Counted from the stretch's first letter, positions 8,312 to 15,882 are shown. The stretch: DNA of 15,946 bases from an uncultured Lachnospiraceae bacterium (GCA_947174615.1 CAMWJQ010000035.1:1-15946); one strand, 5' to 3'. The notes: generated from the letters alone by a model not told the origin. Made by a program: numbers and translations.

Positions 8312-8992
8312 TTATGGCGCCCAGCGGTATCCAAATCCACGCACCGTGATCAAATGCTGCGGCTGTGACGGATCTGGTTCTATCTTCTCGCGGAGCCGCC
8401 GTATATACACAGACAAAGTATTGTCGTCCACAAAATTTCCTGCATTGTCCCAAAGCGCGTCCAAAATGGCTTCTCTGGTGACAACGTGGTCCGCGTTTCG
8501 CACAAGCAGACTGAGCAGACGGTATTCAGCCCGCGTCAGCTCCACAGCGGAGCCGTCCACTGTCACGCGATTTTCGGCAAAGTCGATCGAGAGCGCACCC
8601 GAATAAATTATTTGCTGGTCCGTGTATTTTGTCCGCCGTAACAGCGCGCGGATTCGTGAGCAGAGCTCTCCGAGCTTAAATGGTTTTGTGATATAGTCAT
8701 CTCCGCCGCTGTCAAGACCACGGATGACATTCACCTCCTCGTCCGATGCTGTGAGAAAAATGATGGGGATCTGGCTGCCGGCTGCCCGTATGTTCTCACA
8801 GACGTCAAAGCCGGTACCGTCCGGCAAGGTGACATCGAGAAGTAACAAATCATATGCGTCAGACTGGTTAATACATGCCATTGCCCCGCGCACGGTCCGC
8901 ACGGTTTCTATATCAAAACCGTTTTTTCTAAGGGCGTATTCCAGCCCGTCAATCACACTGATATCGTCCTCCAACAGTAGAATTTTGGTCAT
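8312..8992 (-). CDS. OmpR/PhoB-family response regulator of the exporter module
   Basis: A 226-residue DNA-binding response regulator. The receiver domain (about 1-115) has the acidic pocket EDD at 8-10, the phosphorylated Asp53 in LLLLDVTLPDG, and the conserved lysine at 103 in TKPF. The C-terminal winged helix (about 130-226) ends in the typical HLITVRGFGYRWAP. The start at 8992 has a strong AAGGAGG eight bases upstream and a good promoter further up. The kinase gene follows after 40 bases. In such modules the regulator usually activates the neighbouring ABC transporter genes and often its own operon; that is inferred here from gene order. A possible target site is the repeat around its own promoter or the dyad upstream of the ATPase gene. 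Confidence 0.93.
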   Translation of the reverse strand: MTKILLLEDDISVIDGLEYALRKNGFDIETVRTVRGAMACINQSDAYDLLLLDVTLPDGTGFDVCENIRAAGSQIPIIFLTASDEEVNVIRGLDSGGDDYITKPFKLGELCSRIRALLRRTKYTDQQIIYSGALSIDFAENRVTVDGSAVELTRAEYRLLSLLVRNADHVVTREAILDALWDNAGNFVDDNTLSVYIRRLREKIEPDPSQPQHLITVRGFGYRWAP

Positions 8993-9021
8993 GGGACAAA
9001 CCTCCTTTTCGTGTATTTTCT

Positions 9022-9050
9022 AGTATAGCATTGCAATAATTTCGAAGCAA
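9022..9050 (-). promoter_or_regulatory. Sigma-A-type promoter of the exporter regulatory operon
   Basis: On the minus strand TTGCTT (9045-9050) and TATACT (9022-9027) are separated by exactly 17 bases, about 30 bases before the response regulator start. The spacer and -35 contain a direct repeat GCAATA on the plus strand (9033-9038 and 9047-9052), which also reads as ATTGC-N12-GCAAT, a candidate regulator site. Confidence 0.65.
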
Positions 9051-9092
9051 TAGGCAGGTATCTATTACTTGAGTGGGATTGTGCAGTAATGC

Positions 9093-9121
9093 TTTACACC
9101 TTTTTGGGAATCTGTTATGAT
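9093..9121 (+). promoter_or_regulatory. Candidate promoter of the sugar-sensing operon, extended -10
   Basis: TTTACA (9093-9098) and TATGAT (9116-9121) are 17 bases apart, and the -10 carries the TG extension (TGTTATGAT). Transcription would start near 9128, leaving a very short leader for the ATG at 9134. If this promoter is used, the ATG at 9158 becomes more likely as the start. Confidence 0.5.
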
Positions 9122-9125
9122 GAGG
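9122..9125 (+). promoter_or_regulatory. Ribosome binding site supporting the kinase start at 9134
   Basis: GAGG with eight bases to the ATG at 9134. The rival is AGAAGGA at 9138-9144, thirteen bases before the ATG at 9158. The first has better spacing; the second fits the predicted promoter better. Confidence 0.45.
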
Positions 9126-9133
9126 TTGAAAAG

Positions 9134-10708
9134 ATGCAGAAGGAAAAATATTTATCCATGAAGACAGAAAAAATAAAATATCCCCTGAAAAATAAATTGA
9201 TTGTATTGGTTCTGGTTGCGATGGTGCCGATTCTCTATGTAGCAATCTATCTGATTCTGGCGCTCGTAAACTACAGCCGCGCTTACGACCAGATTGTGAA
9301 CAGTATGCTGGTTGCCAATGCCTACAACATCAACTTCAAGGAAGAGATGGACGAAAGCCTCTACAAATTAGTCGTCAGCAATATCACATTTGGCACCATC
9401 GAGGAGGACGGGACGCTTAAAAACCCCTACAAACTCATTGATGAACTGCGCACAGAGAGCAATAACCTGCTTGGTATGACCACGGACCGGGAGAGCCGTG
9501 TCTGGCTGCAAAGCCTTCTGCGCAATCTCGATACGCTCAAAGACCGCGTGGACGACATCAAGGCAAATCAGGAGGCGGAGGCACAGTATGAGCAAAATAT
9601 CGACATGCTGTACAGTGATATCTATATTCTGACAGAGCTGATTCAGGACGATATCCAATACTATATCTATTATCAGACCAAAAGCATTGAGCAGCTGAAA
9701 ATACAGTTAAACAAAGAAGTGGAGCGCGTGATCATCATTAGTATTCTGCTGGGCGGATGTATTGTGGCTGCGGTGATTCTGATTACCAGCGCGATACTCA
9801 ACAGCATCACAAAACCGATACAGGAGCTGTGCGGGATTACGAGCAGAATTGCGGAAGGAAATTTCTCGGACCGTGTGCGGGTGCGGACGGAGGACGAGCT
9901 GGAAGCGCTCTCAGACAGTGTAAATGACATGTCCGAAAATCTGGAGGTGATGGTAAACCAGATTAAGGAGGATGAGCGCAAGATGCGCCATGCGGAACTG
10001 CGTCTTTTGCAGGAGCAGATCAATCCTCATTTTCTGTACAATACACTGGATACGATCGTCTGGCTGATTGAGGGTGACGACCCTGACAAGGCAGTAGATG
10101 TTGTCGTGGCGCTCTCGGAATTTTTTCGGCTGGTGTTGAGCAAGGGAAAAGAAACAATCTCAATACGAGAGGAAGCGGAGCACATTCGAGGTTATCTTGA
10201 TATCCAGCAAGCGCGCTATCAGGATATTCTGGACTATGAGATCGCCATATTGCCGGAGCTGTACGCATATAAAATATTGAAGCTGACCTTGCAGCCGCTC
10301 GTCGAAAATTCCCTGTATCATGGAATTAAATACAAACGTGCTAAAGGAAAAATCTGGGTTACGGGGGTATTGCAGCGCGGTTCATCACCAGAGAAGGACA
10401 CGATTCTGCTGTGCGTGCAGGACAATGGAATCGGGATGGACGCCGACGAGGTAGAACGGCTGCAGTCAGAGATCGCAAAGCCATGCAAGGAGACGGAGAG
10501 AGGATTCGGGCTGGCAAATGTGAATGAGCGGATTCGCATGAATTACGGTATGGAGTATGGGATGACAATTGAGTCAGAAAAGGGCGTCGGCACAAAAGTC
10601 AGTATTGTGATACCTGCCGTCAGACTCAGTGAGCCGCCGGCAGGAGAATGGACGCGGGAGAGTGGACAAGCAGGCAGTGCGGAGAATACAAAAGGGGAAT
10701 CTGTATGA
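9134..10708 (+). CDS. LytS/YesM-type sensor histidine kinase
   Basis: A membrane kinase of 524 residues from the chosen start (516 from the ATG at 9158). Helices at about 22-45 and 198-222 flank an external domain of about 150 residues rich in helices. A HAMP domain (about 223-275, with RIAEGNFSDRVRVRTEDELEAL) leads to the His_kinase-family box LRLLQEQINPHFLYNTLD with the phosphorylated His299. ATP-binding motifs are LQPLVENSLYHGIK (Asn392), DNGIGMD and GFGLANVNERI. Kinases of this group pair with AraC-type regulators and usually control carbohydrate uptake genes. The stop codon overlaps the start of the next gene as ATGA, so the binding protein is made in step with the kinase. That coupling suggests the two form a complex at the membrane. 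The signal is probably a sugar reported by the binding protein; this last point is inferred. Confidence 0.92.
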   Translation: MQKEKYLSMKTEKIKYPLKNKLIVLVLVAMVPILYVAIYLILALVNYSRAYDQIVNSMLVANAYNINFKEEMDESLYKLVVSNITFGTIEEDGTLKNPYKLIDELRTESNNLLGMTTDRESRVWLQSLLRNLDTLKDRVDDIKANQEAEAQYEQNIDMLYSDIYILTELIQDDIQYYIYYQTKSIEQLKIQLNKEVERVIIISILLGGCIVAAVILITSAILNSITKPIQELCGITSRIAEGNFSDRVRVRTEDELEALSDSVNDMSENLEVMVNQIKEDERKMRHAELRLLQEQINPHFLYNTLDTIVWLIEGDDPDKAVDVVVALSEFFRLVLSKGKETISIREEAEHIRGYLDIQQARYQDILDYEIAILPELYAYKILKLTLQPLVENSLYHGIKYKRAKGKIWVTGVLQRGSSPEKDTILLCVQDNGIGMDADEVERLQSEIAKPCKETERGFGLANVNERIRMNYGMEYGMTIESEKGVGTKVSIVIPAVRLSEPPAGEWTRESGQAGSAENTKGESV

Positions 10709-11754
10709 AAAGAGCATCAGAAGTAGGAAAAGAGATATTTTTTGGACATGTGGGCGCATGTATCATACTGCTGTGCATTGTTCCGGTTTTGTTTATCGGG
10801 CGCAGTCTTTTTCGGGGATTTGATGTTCAAATAGAGCAGATCCCCTCTGAGACAGAGGATTTGATTGTAGTCGGCTTTTCCCAGTTAGGCAGCGAATCTG
10901 GCTGGCGCACAGCACACACGGCTTCTATACAGCAGGCTTTGACAAAAGATGCAGGCTACTTTCTGATTTTTAACAATGCCAGACAGATGCAGGACAACCA
11001 AATCAAGGCGATACGCAGCTTTATCTCTCAGCGGGTGGATTATATTGTGTTTGCGCCGGTGATTGAGGACGGTTGGGATACGGTGTTACAGGAGGCAAAA
11101 GACGCGAAAATCCCAGTGATCGTCACAGACCGCATGGTGAATGTGCAGGACGATTCGCTCTACACGGCATGGATTGGTATGGACGCCAAGGAGGAGGGAA
11201 AAAAAGCGGGAAGATGGCTGGAGACATATCTGGAACAGGATCAGAGACAAGCGGAAGATATCAATATCGTCGTATTGAAAGGGACTGTTGGTTCCACAGC
11301 GGAAATTGGCAGAACAGAGGGTTTTGACGAGATTGCCGCACAGCATGAGAACTGGCATATTCTTGAATCTGTCTCAGCAGAATTTACGGCAAACAAAGCA
11401 AAAGAAGTGATGCGCAGCGTACTGCGACGTTATCCCACGATGGATGTGCTCATCTCGCAGAATGATGACATGACGATGGGGGCGATCGAGGCGATGCAGG
11501 AGGCTGGCATCCGCTTCGGGGAAGGCGGCGACGTGACGGTCATCTCGTTTGATGCGACGCGCGATGCGCTGGAGCTGGTCAAAGAGGGACGCATTAATGT
11601 CGATGTGGAGTGCAATCCCGTGCAAGGCGTATATGTCAATGAAGTCATACAAAAGCTGGAGAACGGGGAAACGGTAGAAAAACACTATGTCGTGGAGGAA
11701 AAGGTATTTACGAGGGAGAATGCCGCAGAATACCTTGAAAACCGGAAATATTAA
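10705..11754 (+). CDS. Membrane-anchored YtfQ-like sugar-binding protein, probable sensor subunit
   Basis: A 349-residue type-1 periplasmic-binding-fold protein. It starts at 10705 (AAAGGGGA upstream), overlapping the kinase stop by four bases. One hydrophobic helix at about 14-33 has no lipobox and no evident cleavage site, so it is likely an uncleaved anchor facing outward. The body matches the YtfQ group of galactofuranose/sugar-binding proteins: GFSQLGSESGWRTA (57-70), NQIKAIRSFISQRVDYIVFAPV (98-119), GWDTVLQEAKDAKIPVIVTDR (123-143), QNDDMTMGAIEAM (252-264) and FDATRDALE (282-290). YtfQ itself feeds an ABC importer, but no importer gene is present here; the protein sits between a kinase and its response regulator. 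By analogy with the XylFII-LytS pair of Clostridium, it probably binds a sugar and signals to the kinase. The family is confident, the sugar unknown, the sensor role an inference. Confidence 0.88.
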   Translation: MKRASEVGKEIFFGHVGACIILLCIVPVLFIGRSLFRGFDVQIEQIPSETEDLIVVGFSQLGSESGWRTAHTASIQQALTKDAGYFLIFNNARQMQDNQIKAIRSFISQRVDYIVFAPVIEDGWDTVLQEAKDAKIPVIVTDRMVNVQDDSLYTAWIGMDAKEEGKKAGRWLETYLEQDQRQAEDINIVVLKGTVGSTAEIGRTEGFDEIAAQHENWHILESVSAEFTANKAKEVMRSVLRRYPTMDVLISQNDDMTMGAIEAMQEAGIRFGEGGDVTVISFDATRDALELVKEGRINVDVECNPVQGVYVNEVIQKLENGETVEKHYVVEEKVFTRENAAEYLENRKY

Positions 11755-11795
11755 CCAGTGAAACAGAGAGAAACATTGAAAAAGAGGGCGGACAA

Positions 11796-13415
11796 ATGTT
11801 AAAAGTATTTTTGGTGGAGGACGAAAGTATTGTCAGGGAAGGGCTGAAAAACAATATTCCGTGGCAGGAATATGGCTATCAGTATACAGGGGAGGCGAGT
11901 GATGGGGAGATGGCGCTGCCCATGATACGGAAAATCCGTCCGGACGTCCTCATCACGGATATCAAAATGCCGTTTATGGACGGACTTGCGCTGAGTCGGA
12001 TTGTAACGCAGGAAATGCCAGAGATGAAAATCGTCATTATCAGCGGTTATGACGAGTTTGAGTACGCGCAGCAGGCAATCCGTGTCGGGGTGGAACAGTA
12101 CCTTTTAAAGCCGATTACCAAAAGTACACTGCGCAAGGTCCTTCTCGAGATTCGGGAAAAGATTGAGACGGAGCAGGAGCAGAAAAATTATCTGGAAACC
12201 TTTCAGAACGAGATGAAGGAATATGAGAATTACGCCCGCAGAAGCTTTCTTGAAAAAGTGTTTGGCGGCGTGTTTTCTGTCCAGCAGATTTATGAGGAAG
12301 CGGCAAAGATTTCTCTGGATTTGAACGGTCCCTGCTATAATCTCGTCCTGTTAAATCTGCAGGTAAAACGCCAGAATCCAGAACATACGATGCAGGAGCC
12401 AGAGGGCATGGAGCAGGTGCGCGAGGCATTGTTTCGGTACTTTATGCGCTTTCCCGAATATTTGATTTTTCAGTGGAATATCAGTTTATATGGGATATTG
12501 ATGAAAGGTGAATCAGACCAGATGGAGAGACTGCGGACGCAGTGTGTTCAAACGATCGAGACAATCTGTCTGCAGGAAGCAGTCTCGATGGAGTGGTACG
12601 CGGCAGTGGGGGAGCCTGTGGAGCGTCTGTCGCTGCTGCCAGAGTGTTACACGAAGGTAAACCATATCCTTGCGCATCGTTTTTTGAGTCCGCAGCGCCA
12701 TATTCTCACGGAGCAAGACGCAGAAGAGCTTTTGCTGGGAAAGGATATGAAGAGTTTTGCGTCAGTGGACAGTGCGAAGGTCAATCCAGATATAATTTTG
12801 GGCTTTTTGCGGGAGGGCAAGCAGGCGGAGATCAAGGATTTTGCAGACGGCTATCTCGCAGGCGTAAAGGATGCGCTCGAATCGCGGTTGTTCCGCGATT
12901 ATCTGCTCTTAAACATACGATTTACGATTATCAGCTATGTGGAAATGCTCGGAGTCAGCCAGCAGGATTTTCTGCCGGAGGATGATGATGCCAAGGTGCA
13001 TGAAGCGTCCGGCAGCGGCGGCAGCATTGACGCATACATGCAGGATCTGTTGGAGCGCGCACTCGCACTGCGCGACAGGGAGAGTGAGAGCCAAGGCAGG
13101 CATGTGTTCAAAAAGGGTTTGAAATACATCGAGGAGAATTTCAGCGAGGAATCCCTTTCACTGAACAGCGTGGCGGGCGCAATCGGCGTCAGCGGCAATT
13201 ACTTCAGCAGTATATTCAGTCAGGAGATGCAGATGACCTTTATTGAATATGTCACTAAAAAGCGCATGGAAAAGGCAAAGAAACTCCTCGTCCAGACGCA
13301 GCTGCATTCCAGTGAGATTGCGGGCGAAGTAGGGTATAAAGACCCGCACTATTTTAGCTTTGTGTTCAAAAAGACAGTGGGCTGTACACCCAGCCAGTAT
13401 CGAAGCGGGAAGTAG
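11796..13415 (+). CDS. YesN-type AraC-family response regulator
   Basis: A 539-residue regulator starting at 11796 with GAGGG seven bases upstream, 41 bases after the binding protein gene. The receiver domain (1-125) has VEDE at 7-10, the phosphorylated Asp55 in VLITDIKMPFMDG, and Lys105 in LLKPI. A long middle region (about 130-430) is typical of YesN proteins and has no recognised motif. The C-terminal AraC domain (about 435-539) has two helix-turn-helix units, LSLNSVAGAIGVSGNYFSSIF and HSSEIAGEVGYKDPHYFSFVF, followed by GCTPSQYR. It should receive phosphate from the upstream kinase and switch on sugar-uptake genes, which are not next to it; targets may lie beyond the window or elsewhere. 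Its stop codon lies at the edge of a long palindrome. Confidence 0.93.
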   Translation: MLKVFLVEDESIVREGLKNNIPWQEYGYQYTGEASDGEMALPMIRKIRPDVLITDIKMPFMDGLALSRIVTQEMPEMKIVIISGYDEFEYAQQAIRVGVEQYLLKPITKSTLRKVLLEIREKIETEQEQKNYLETFQNEMKEYENYARRSFLEKVFGGVFSVQQIYEEAAKISLDLNGPCYNLVLLNLQVKRQNPEHTMQEPEGMEQVREALFRYFMRFPEYLIFQWNISLYGILMKGESDQMERLRTQCVQTIETICLQEAVSMEWYAAVGEPVERLSLLPECYTKVNHILAHRFLSPQRHILTEQDAEELLLGKDMKSFASVDSAKVNPDIILGFLREGKQAEIKDFADGYLAGVKDALESRLFRDYLLLNIRFTIISYVEMLGVSQQDFLPEDDDAKVHEASGSGGSIDAYMQDLLERALALRDRESESQGRHVFKKGLKYIEENFSEESLSLNSVAGAIGVSGNYFSSIFSQEMQMTFIEYVTKKRMEKAKKLLVQTQLHSSEIAGEVGYKDPHYFSFVFKKTVGCTPSQYRSGK

Positions 13416-13471
13416 GAACTGTTCAGAAATAGACCAGTCAGGATGCATGGGTTATTTTTGGACAGTTCCTA
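13413..13471. repeat. 59-bp imperfect palindrome between convergent genes
   Basis: Arms of 19 bases (13413-13431 and 13453-13471) pair throughout with only two G-U wobbles as RNA, around a 21-base loop. The left arm begins within the stop codon of the AraC-type regulator, and the element fills most of the 63-base gap to the convergent repressor gene. There is no T-run after either end, so it is not a standard intrinsic terminator. It could be a dispersed palindromic repeat, a small non-autonomous element, or a bidirectional transcription barrier. Confidence 0.65.
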
Positions 13472-13478
13472 AGGAGTA

Positions 13479-14597
13479 TTATACAGCCGGCGGAGCAGAG
13501 CTGCGTTTTCGCACAAGCTGCCAGGGGGACTTTTGCAAAGAGATAGACCCTCCCTTAATCAAATTGATGACAGACTCGGCAGCGGCGATGCCCAGATCGT
13601 GTTCCTCCGGGGCATAGTGCGTAATCTGAACAGCGGACAAATCACTGAGGTAAGAGCAGTCAAAACAGACCACACTCACATCTTCAGGAACGCGAATATT
13701 TTTGCACGACATCTCCTTAATCAACCAGTAGGCAATCTCGTCATTGCAGCAGACAATGGCAGTGACCGACCGCAGCTGTCTGGAAAGAAAACCAGATAAA
13801 AATCCGGTGTCCTGCTGCCTGCGCAATGCGGCAAGCTGGTGGGTGTCAAAACCGCATAGATTCTCGTCACAGTTCAAAAGCTGTGCATCCCGCAGGGCAG
13901 ACAATAGTCCGAAACGCTGTTCGGCGCTCTGCACATCATCTGTATTAAAAATACCGCCTATTTTCCGGTGTCCCAGCGATACCAGGTATGTGCCCAGCGC
14001 GTAGCCCCCATTGTAGTTGTCGTCCTTGATGGAAGGGATTTTAGGCAGGTTGCTGTAACTTCCGCGGAAAAACAAAAGGGCAGCGCCTTTTTGGATCAGA
14101 TGTTGATAGAGGTCGTCGTTCGGTGTCGGCAAGCTGGTCTTGCAGCCCTCACTCACAATCCCGCGCACAGGTGTCTCTTGATTTTCCAGTAAAAATTGAA
14201 GAATTTCGCGCTCTTTGGAGATTTGATTTTCCGTCACATAGACCGTCCACGAAAACCCATGCTTTTGAAGCGTGGCGCAAAAATCAGCAAGAAGGCGCGG
14301 ATAAATATATTCTGTGTTGGAGGAAATCAGGACGGCAATCTGGTTTCCTCCATTTTGGTGCAGGTTTGGTACGGCATACGAGCCGCTGCCCTGGCGCTTT
14401 TGGATCAGATGTTCCTCCTCCAAGACAGAGAGCGCCTTCCGGACTGTCTGGCGGCTGACATGGTACATCTGGCAGAGCGCGGCTTCTGTCGGGAGCTGGA
14501 ATACGGCGCCGGGGAGCTTTTCATATTGATTTTTTTGCTGTTTTTGATTTATTAAGTTTTTGAGCTGGCTGGCAAGCTGGATATATTTTGCGGACAT
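13479..14597 (-). CDS. AraR-like GntR/LacI-type sugar-responsive repressor
   Basis: A 372-residue regulator with an N-terminal GntR winged helix (about 5-75; LPTEAALCQMYHVSRQTVRKAL and the wing KRQGSGSYAV) joined to a LacI-type sugar-binding sensor (about 85-365; GYALGTYLVSLGHRKIGGIF, VTAIVCCNDEIAYWLI, EDVSVVCFD). This fusion is the layout of AraR, the arabinose repressor of Bacillus, and its length fits. The start at 14597 is chosen because MSAKYIQLASQLKNLI is a standard GntR N-terminus with AAAGGAA ten bases or so upstream; a longer frame to 14699 would cross its own promoter. It probably represses a pentose or similar sugar operon and may repress itself through the near-palindrome upstream. 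It converges on the sugar-sensing operon, so the two may answer related sugars, but that is only inferred. The effector is unknown. Confidence 0.9.
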   Translation of the reverse strand: MSAKYIQLASQLKNLINQKQQKNQYEKLPGAVFQLPTEAALCQMYHVSRQTVRKALSVLEEEHLIQKRQGSGSYAVPNLHQNGGNQIAVLISSNTEYIYPRLLADFCATLQKHGFSWTVYVTENQISKEREILQFLLENQETPVRGIVSEGCKTSLPTPNDDLYQHLIQKGAALLFFRGSYSNLPKIPSIKDDNYNGGYALGTYLVSLGHRKIGGIFNTDDVQSAEQRFGLLSALRDAQLLNCDENLCGFDTHQLAALRRQQDTGFLSGFLSRQLRSVTAIVCCNDEIAYWLIKEMSCKNIRVPEDVSVVCFDCSYLSDLSAVQITHYAPEEHDLGIAAAESVINLIKGGSISLQKSPWQLVRKRSSAPPAV

Positions 14598-14627
14598 GGG
14601 GAGAATTTCCTTTACTTTTTTCAGATA

Positions 14628-14656
14628 ATTATATACTGCGATGAATAAAAAAACAA
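14628..14656 (-). promoter_or_regulatory. Promoter of the AraR-like repressor gene
   Basis: On the minus strand TTGTTT (14651-14656) and a perfect TATAAT (14628-14633) are separated by 17 bases, about 30 bases upstream of the start at 14597. Confidence 0.7.
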
Positions 14657-14675
14657 GATTTTTACCTGTTCCTGA

Positions 14676-14693
14676 AAGGGAGTCAGATCCCTT
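14676..14693. repeat. Short inverted repeat between the divergent regulator genes
   Basis: AAGGGA (14676-14681) and TCCCTT (14688-14693) flank GTCAGA. It lies 20 bases upstream of the -35 of the AraR-like gene. It could be an operator or a scar; nothing in the sequence decides. Confidence 0.4.
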
Positions 14694-14714
14694 GTGCAAC
14701 GTATCGTTTCAAAA
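14692..14714. promoter_or_regulatory. Near-palindromic candidate operator
   Basis: Symmetric about base 14703: AACG-TAT-CGTT (14698-14708) extended by TG/CA and TT/AA, so 8 of 10 base pairs around the central TAT match. It lies between the divergent AraR-like and XRE-type genes. Size and symmetry suit a GntR/LacI-type dimer, and the core loosely resembles the ACGT-centred AraR box of Bacillus. Function is inferred. Confidence 0.4.
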
Positions 14715-14774
14715 CCGCAACGCAAAGTTGCCGTCAATCTAATCGTTGTTGGTAGTATGCAACCAGTAAATTGT

Positions 14775-14782
14775 GGTATTAT
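14775..14782 (+). promoter_or_regulatory. Extended -10 promoter element for the XRE-type gene
   Basis: TGGTATTAT (TG-G-TATTAT, -10 hexamer 14777-14782 and TG starting at 14774) lies twenty bases upstream of the ATG. The -35 position (14754-14759) does not match consensus, so use depends on the TG extension. Confidence 0.4.
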
Positions 14783-14788
14783 TTTATC

Positions 14789-14796
14789 GGAGGTGA
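14789..14796 (+). promoter_or_regulatory. Ribosome binding site fixing the XRE-type start
   Basis: GGAGGTGA ends five bases before the ATG at 14802. It rules out the longer open frame beginning at 14694. Confidence 0.85.
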
Positions 14797-14801
14797 TGAA
14801 T

Positions 14802-15215
14802 ATGGACATAGCACAAAGACTTCAGGAATTGCGGAAAAAGGCAGGCTATTCACAAGAGCAGGTTGCCGAACTTTTGGGACTTTCAAGGCAAGCGGTTTCA
14901 AAATGGGAAAGCGGACAGGGAAAGCCTGATATTGACAATATTGTGAAGCTGACAGAAGTCTATCATGTAAGTGCAGATTATATTCTGTTTGGCAGGGAAA
15001 AAGAAGTTATTGTATCCGCGCCTGAAAAGAAAGAATTGAGCCATGAATACAAAAAAGCAATCGCCAGCGTTATAATCATAGCGGGGACGGCACTTGTCAC
15101 CGTACTGTTTATTACTGCGTTAGGATTGCTCTCACGATTAGGTGTCGGTTCTGGACTGCCTGGACAGCGAGGGGGACAACACCGATATGCTGCACTTCCG
15201 CAGTCTGATGAATGA
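14802..15215 (+). CDS. XRE-family regulator with C-terminal membrane helix, 3' end replaced
   Basis: A 137-residue product. Residues 1-65 are a complete Cro/C1-type helix-turn-helix (LQELRKKAGYSQEQVAELLG, then LSRQAVSKWESGQGKPDIDN and VSADYILFG). A linker leads to one membrane helix at about 88-110, a layout common in small Firmicutes regulators that sense at the membrane. From about residue 114 the protein is not native: the last 23 or so residues are an out-of-frame reading of a serine recombinase gene, ending at 15213-15215. So the original gene has lost its 3' end at a junction near 15140. The DNA-binding part and helix are intact, and the gene may still work. It has good upstream signals. 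Its targets are unknown. Confidence 0.8.
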   Translation: MDIAQRLQELRKKAGYSQEQVAELLGLSRQAVSKWESGQGKPDIDNIVKLTEVYHVSADYILFGREKEVIVSAPEKKELSHEYKKAIASVIIIAGTALVTVLFITALGLLSRLGVGSGLPGQRGGQHRYAALPQSDE

Positions 15216-15882
15216 CTACCATCTCAAGGACCTGTCCAGCAAGGTCAAGTCGGTGCTTCATGCAAAGAAGAAAAGCGGCCAGTATCTTGCCGCCTACGCT
15301 CCTTACGGATACCGCAAGAGCGAGGAGGACAGACACAAGCTGGTCATTGACGGGGAATCCGCCGCTGTTGTGCGGCAGATATTCCAGATGCGTCAGTCCA
15401 GCATGGTCTATGGGAAAATCGCCGCTGCTTTGAATGAGAAAGGGATTCTCCCTCCCCGCTGGTACTGGGCGGTCCATTACGGAAATGGCAGCTGCAAGTA
15501 TTCCCGGCTGTGGGCTTACGCAACCGTCCGAAGCCTTCTGAACGATGATATTTATGTCGGTACGCTCACACAGAACTGCACCGGTTCCCGTTCCTATAAA
15601 GACAAGACCATGATAAGGAAACCGGAATCGGAATGGATTTCCCATGAGGGCGCGCACGAGGCAATTATCGGACCGGAGCTGTGGGAGGCTGTCCAGAAAA
15701 TCAATCAGGCGGCGAAACAGATTTCCGCTAACAATACGCCGCCCCAAGCATCTCTGTTTACCGGAAAGCTGGTTTGTGCGGACTGCGGGCATCCTCTGGT
15801 TGCCGCCCGCGAAACACAGCGCCGGAAAAACGGAACTGTCAAGCACTATACTTCTTATCTGCAATACAGCACTGAGGAATAA
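15142..15882 (+). pseudogene. Large serine recombinase remnant, catalytic domain missing
   Basis: The 246-codon frame matches the middle and C-terminal parts of transposon-type large serine recombinases. It opens in the last part of the catalytic region (LDCLDSEGDNTDMLHFRSLMNDYHLKDLSSKVKS), then the recombinase domain (YAPYGYRKSEEDRHKLVIDGESAAVVRQIF, YGKIAAALNEKGI, VRSLLNDDIYVGTLTQN, HEAIIGPELWEAVQKI), then the zinc ribbon with only its first cysteine pair, LVCADCG (15775-15786). The serine nucleophile region is absent, and a stop codon (15139-15141) lies just before. After KHYTSYL the frame turns into QYSTEE and stops, while the next frame reads LICNTALRNKN, which looks like the lost second half of the ribbon; a small deletion near 15860 is likely. 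It cannot be active and probably marks a vanished integrative element. Confidence 0.8.

Noticed and set aside
13413..13471. Reading the palindrome as an ordinary intrinsic terminator
   Set aside because: Neither end is followed by a T-run and the loop is long, so it is listed as a repeat with barrier function left open.
14598..14699. N-terminal extension of the AraR-like repressor
   Set aside because: It would contain the gene's own -10 and -35 elements, and the GntR domain begins naturally at 14597.
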